This document shows, piece after piece, positions 61,501-64,000 of a stretch of DNA of 64,000 nucleotides (the stretch's first letter is position 1; every line of letters begins with the position of its first letter). The translations under genes and the position numbers were made by a program. Source of the stretch: Nematostella vectensis. Taxonomy: Eukaryota > Cnidaria > Anthozoa > Actiniaria > Edwardsiidae. The notes below the pieces were generated by a model. The model did not search any database and was not told the origin of the DNA. It was given only the letters and a program-made list of their open reading frames with translations. Location of the stretch: contig NC_064035.1 in NCBI RefSeq assembly GCF_932526225.1, forward strand, positions 2,169,501 through 2,233,500. Reading direction: 5' to 3'.

Positions 61501-64000
61501 GATACTTGTTCCTATTTGAGCGGATTCTTCTTATCACGAAAAAGAGAGAGAATGGGTATACATGTAAAGCTACTCTACTGGTGAGTGGCAAAACAGAATA
61601 CTACTTTTATTATGTAGTATGAAGCTAGATGTATAATATTCAAAGCTTGACAGATTCCTTGAAATAAATCATCGTGCGCTCAATGTTTTTATTCATCAAG
61701 TAGAAGATACTGCCTCCTCTAGTTGCTTTTGACTATTATTTTTATTTATCTCTTCCCCAAAAGCTATCAAACATGATGATGACTGAGGCCGTACCAAAGG
61801 AGCCACTGGCGTTCACCATTATTCGATTCGATAACCAGAAGATCGACTACAGTTTTCTGGTGAGTGCGATTACGGCCCGTACTATTTCCTCGAATCATTT
61901 CTCTTCATGTGCGCATATTTACCATAGGCGCGGAACGTGGAACAGAAAAACAAGTGGACGCTCGAGCTAAAAAGGCTGTTACTGGAAAGTCTCGCTGCCA
62001 CTGTACCCATCAAGGTATGCCAAGTATCCCTAACGCTTCAGATAAGGCCCAGCAAGGCCAAGCGGTAAGGCGTTAGGCCCGTACCTAGAGGGGGTGTAAG
62101 GGGTGCGCACCCCACGCACCCCACAACGGCCGAATGGAAAGTCCACTTTCGGTTCCCAATGGACGTGCTATTTGTAGACAAAACTAATTAGCAAAAGCTA
62201 GATCACTCTGGTACGTAGCCAAATGCGACAATAAACGTCCCGTGAAGATACTTCAAAGGCATTAAAAAATCCCCTTTTGTTCTTTCATGTATGGTCAGAT
62301 TCTTATCAGAGAACTTATTTCCTCCCTCCCTCCACCCCCCACCCCCCCCCCCTTTTTCCCGAAAAAAAAGGTCTGATTTTTCGTATTTCGCACCCCCTCA
62401 GAAAAATCCTGGGTGCGGGCCGGGCCGGGCCGTGACAAACACGAGGGGGCGAGGCTTGGTGATTCTAAGTCCATTAGGAGCAGAGAAAATCCTGGAAAGA
62501 TCCTGGATATTTTCTTCGATGAAAGTTCATCAGTTAAGATTCCGTATCATTTTATGCCTGACTCATGCTGTTCCTTTGCAGGCTAAAAATCTGATTCTTG
62601 GTGAGACCAAGACTGACGAAGAAAATACAGGTAAAAGCAGCGTGAGCGTTGTTTCGTGAAATGCAGAATGGTATTGCAATTTCTTTATAATGTTATCTCC
62701 TTCAGATGGTGATGTCAGGATAAAAATCCTTCCTTGATGCTCGTTCTTATTACTTGATATCTCCTTGATATTGGACACCATTGAAAAATCCCTACTTAAT
62801 ACTCGTAATAATTTCTTTAAGTGAATGTTATCTCCTTCAGATGGTGATGTCAGGAAAAAATCCTTCCTTGATGCTCGTAACCCGAACAATCCCAGAAGGC
62901 ATAGCTTCCGAGGTCAGTCAAAAAGAAAACGTGCGTTCTAAGAAAAAATAACAAGACATCTTTGAGCGAAAACTATTATCTCTCAATATTACTTATCACA
63001 AATGTGATAGTAAAAAAATCCGATTTTGTCAGCGTACACTAAAGAACCTGTACATTCTCATAAGTTCTTTGATTTTCACTTCATGCGTTTCTCAAGTTCC
63101 TACAGTTGTCGTTTGCAACGCTTTATTTTTTTTTACCATCTATCCAAGTGAAAGTCTGGTATAGCTCAGACTTTGCGACGAAATCGAGTTTTTCCTATAC
63201 ACCTTAACATACTCACATTTATTCGAACTAAACGAATTCAACTTCATATATGTTAACATATTGATTCCTATTCGTATCTGTGCGTTGTAGGTTCTATAGG
63301 AAGTCAAGCAAAAAAGGTTTGTAAACTGTCTACTGGAGTTCCACATGAAATTATTCCAAATATACCCTGTAGTTCATAGCAACATTCCCACTTCCCGTGA
63401 AGGATAGCCTCAAGTTACACTCGCCTTGGCTTTTATTCGCCAACAACTATTTTGTATTTTTTTATGAAGCTAAAAAAACTAAAAAATCCAAAACCACTCT
63501 TTGATAATTTTAGGGTGACAAAAACAACAATATCAAAGAGGAAGGGGCAAATACCCCAGACAACGAAAAGGTGAGTAAAAATATTGTCCACTTACACTCT
63601 TTTTTATAAGAACTTTTTTTTATAAGAACGTCCGTCACCAGATTTTCTATAATGCAGAATCAAATTGTGCATTTGATCATAAGTGTTATTCTCTCCCTAA
63701 TAATTCAGAGAATAATAATTCAAAAAACATTTTCAAAAACATATTTGGCCTTAAAATGCTCCAAAAATAAGAACGGCTCAGCCTCAACTGAAAATTAAAC
63801 GTTCTTATAAAAAAGAGTGTAGCTTACTAGATTTCGCCCGTTATCGTCATACATTCTGTCCTTTCGGGCTTCCTGTGGTTTGCGATGGACGTCGCCCACG
63901 GCAACCGCAACTATTTTATTTTCCCTTTTTAAAACGACATCCATTAACCGTCATCGCTACTATGTTCACAGTCCGCCACCGATACCCCAAGTGACGACAA
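55524..64000 (+). CDS. RhoGEF of the PLEKHG1-3 type (DH-PH), 3' end outside window
   Basis: Coding exons: 55524-55566, 55772-56235, 56559-56656, 58827-58896, 59189-59235, 59397-59454, 59828-59920, 60017-60073, 60454-60534, 61016-61045, 61116-61154, 61467-61580, 61764-61859, 61928-62014, 62582-62630, 62841-62912, 63291-63316, 63514-63570, 63972-64000 onward; phases agree throughout (about 536 codons seen). After a Ser/Lys-rich leader, the Dbl-homology domain starts near residue 145 ([17 protein letters not shown]) and contains [32 protein letters not shown] leads into a PH domain (residues about 360-459, [19 protein letters not shown]). The order and motifs fit PLEKHG1/2/3, exchange factors for Rho/Rac/Cdc42. 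The leader ATG follows an acceptor at 55504, so the 5' UTR is spliced. Which paralogue it is cannot be said. Confidence 0.9.
56692..57526. mobile_element. TTAA-flanked non-autonomous DNA transposon (835 bp)
   Basis: Perfect 19-bp inverted ends GGGTGTTGGGACATTTCTC and GAGAAATGTCCCAACACCC, each bordered by TTAA (56688-56691, 57527-57530). The interior carries three TGACGT words at about 56798-56838. No transposase frame. It sits in the third coding intron of the RhoGEF. Confidence 0.8.
57546..57984. mobile_element. Second TTAA-flanked element (439 bp) next to the first
   Basis: Imperfect inverted ends (GGCCTGGGTA against the complement of TATCCAAGCC) bordered by TTAA (57542-57545, 57985-57988), with longer inner arms sharing TTAACATTGCCTTAAA. 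It starts 15 bp after the TTAA of the preceding element. Confidence 0.6.
58000..58600 (+). mobile_element. 5'-truncated CR1/L2-like LINE 3' end
   Basis: Broken coding sequence resembles the C-terminus of a LINE ORF2 ([21 protein letters not shown], then frame breaks, [25 protein letters not shown]). It ends with an AATAAA and a (TGAA)n tail at 58557-58600. Stops within it show it is dead. Confidence 0.7.
62074..62432. mobile_element. Possible MITE with GGCCCG(T/C)ACC ends
   Basis: The left end AGGCCCGTACCTAGAGGGGGTG and the right end CACCCCCTCAGAAAAATCCTGGGTGCGGGCC are imperfect inverted repeats. The interior is non-coding. It lies in a RhoGEF intron; the family is not recognised with confidence. 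Confidence 0.35.
62706..62743 (+). pseudogene. Truncated duplicate of a RhoGEF exon
   Basis: The acceptor and first 37 bp of the exon at 62841 (CTCCTTCAG|ATGGTGATGTCAGG) are repeated 135 bp upstream. The copy has one extra T and would reach an in-frame TGA at 62735-62737. A third, more decayed copy that has lost its AG lies between them (about 62755-62808). Confidence 0.85.

Overview
The window is animal genomic DNA, most likely from an anthozoan cnidarian such as a sea anemone (Nematostella-like). Genes are split by many short introns with GT/AG borders, the proteins are clear metazoan orthologues, and introns and spacers are full of minisatellites, small inverted-repeat transposons and LINE and Gypsy remnants. 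The species name is an inference. All exon models were built by hand from frame continuity, splice phase and remembered protein families; no search was run.

Layout. 1-2390 (minus): gag-pol of a Ty3/Gypsy retrotransposon, cut by the left edge. 3686-4214 (minus): first coding exon of an F8A1/HAP40 (huntingtin-associated) gene. 4479-9397 (plus): complete six-exon retinol saturase (RETSAT), head-to-head with F8A1. 10463-12446 (minus): two-exon coiled-coil protein that I do not recognise. 12.5-18.5 kb: repeat-rich spacer with a hairpin, a 43-bp minisatellite and a 3.1-kb inverted-repeat structure. 18606-21012 (plus): four-exon class A GPCR. 23320-35686 (plus): complete 19-exon DEAD-box helicase DDX42, with an internally deleted LINE antisense in intron 14. 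36.0-36.35 kb: 31-bp tandem array. 37919/38905-52288 (plus): SLC11A/NRAMP metal transporter of about 24 coding exons, with a 1.9-kb minisatellite in one intron. 55524-64000 (plus): Dbl-homology RhoGEF of the PLEKHG1-3 type (DH then PH domain), cut by the right edge.

The genes are ordinary housekeeping, signalling and transport genes and do not form a functional cluster; the F8A1/RETSAT pair may share a promoter region.

The most unusual theme is structural. At six places in three neighbouring genes (DDX42, SLC11A, PLEKHG) a short tandem duplication covers an exon-intron boundary and leaves extra, mostly degraded, copies of a splice donor, acceptor or part of an exon beside the working one. 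Also notable are three TTAA-flanked non-autonomous transposons, two adjacent to each other, and a GPCR lacking both the TM3 cysteine and the TM5 proline typical of class A receptors. I found no CRISPR array, operon or convincing functional RNA gene.
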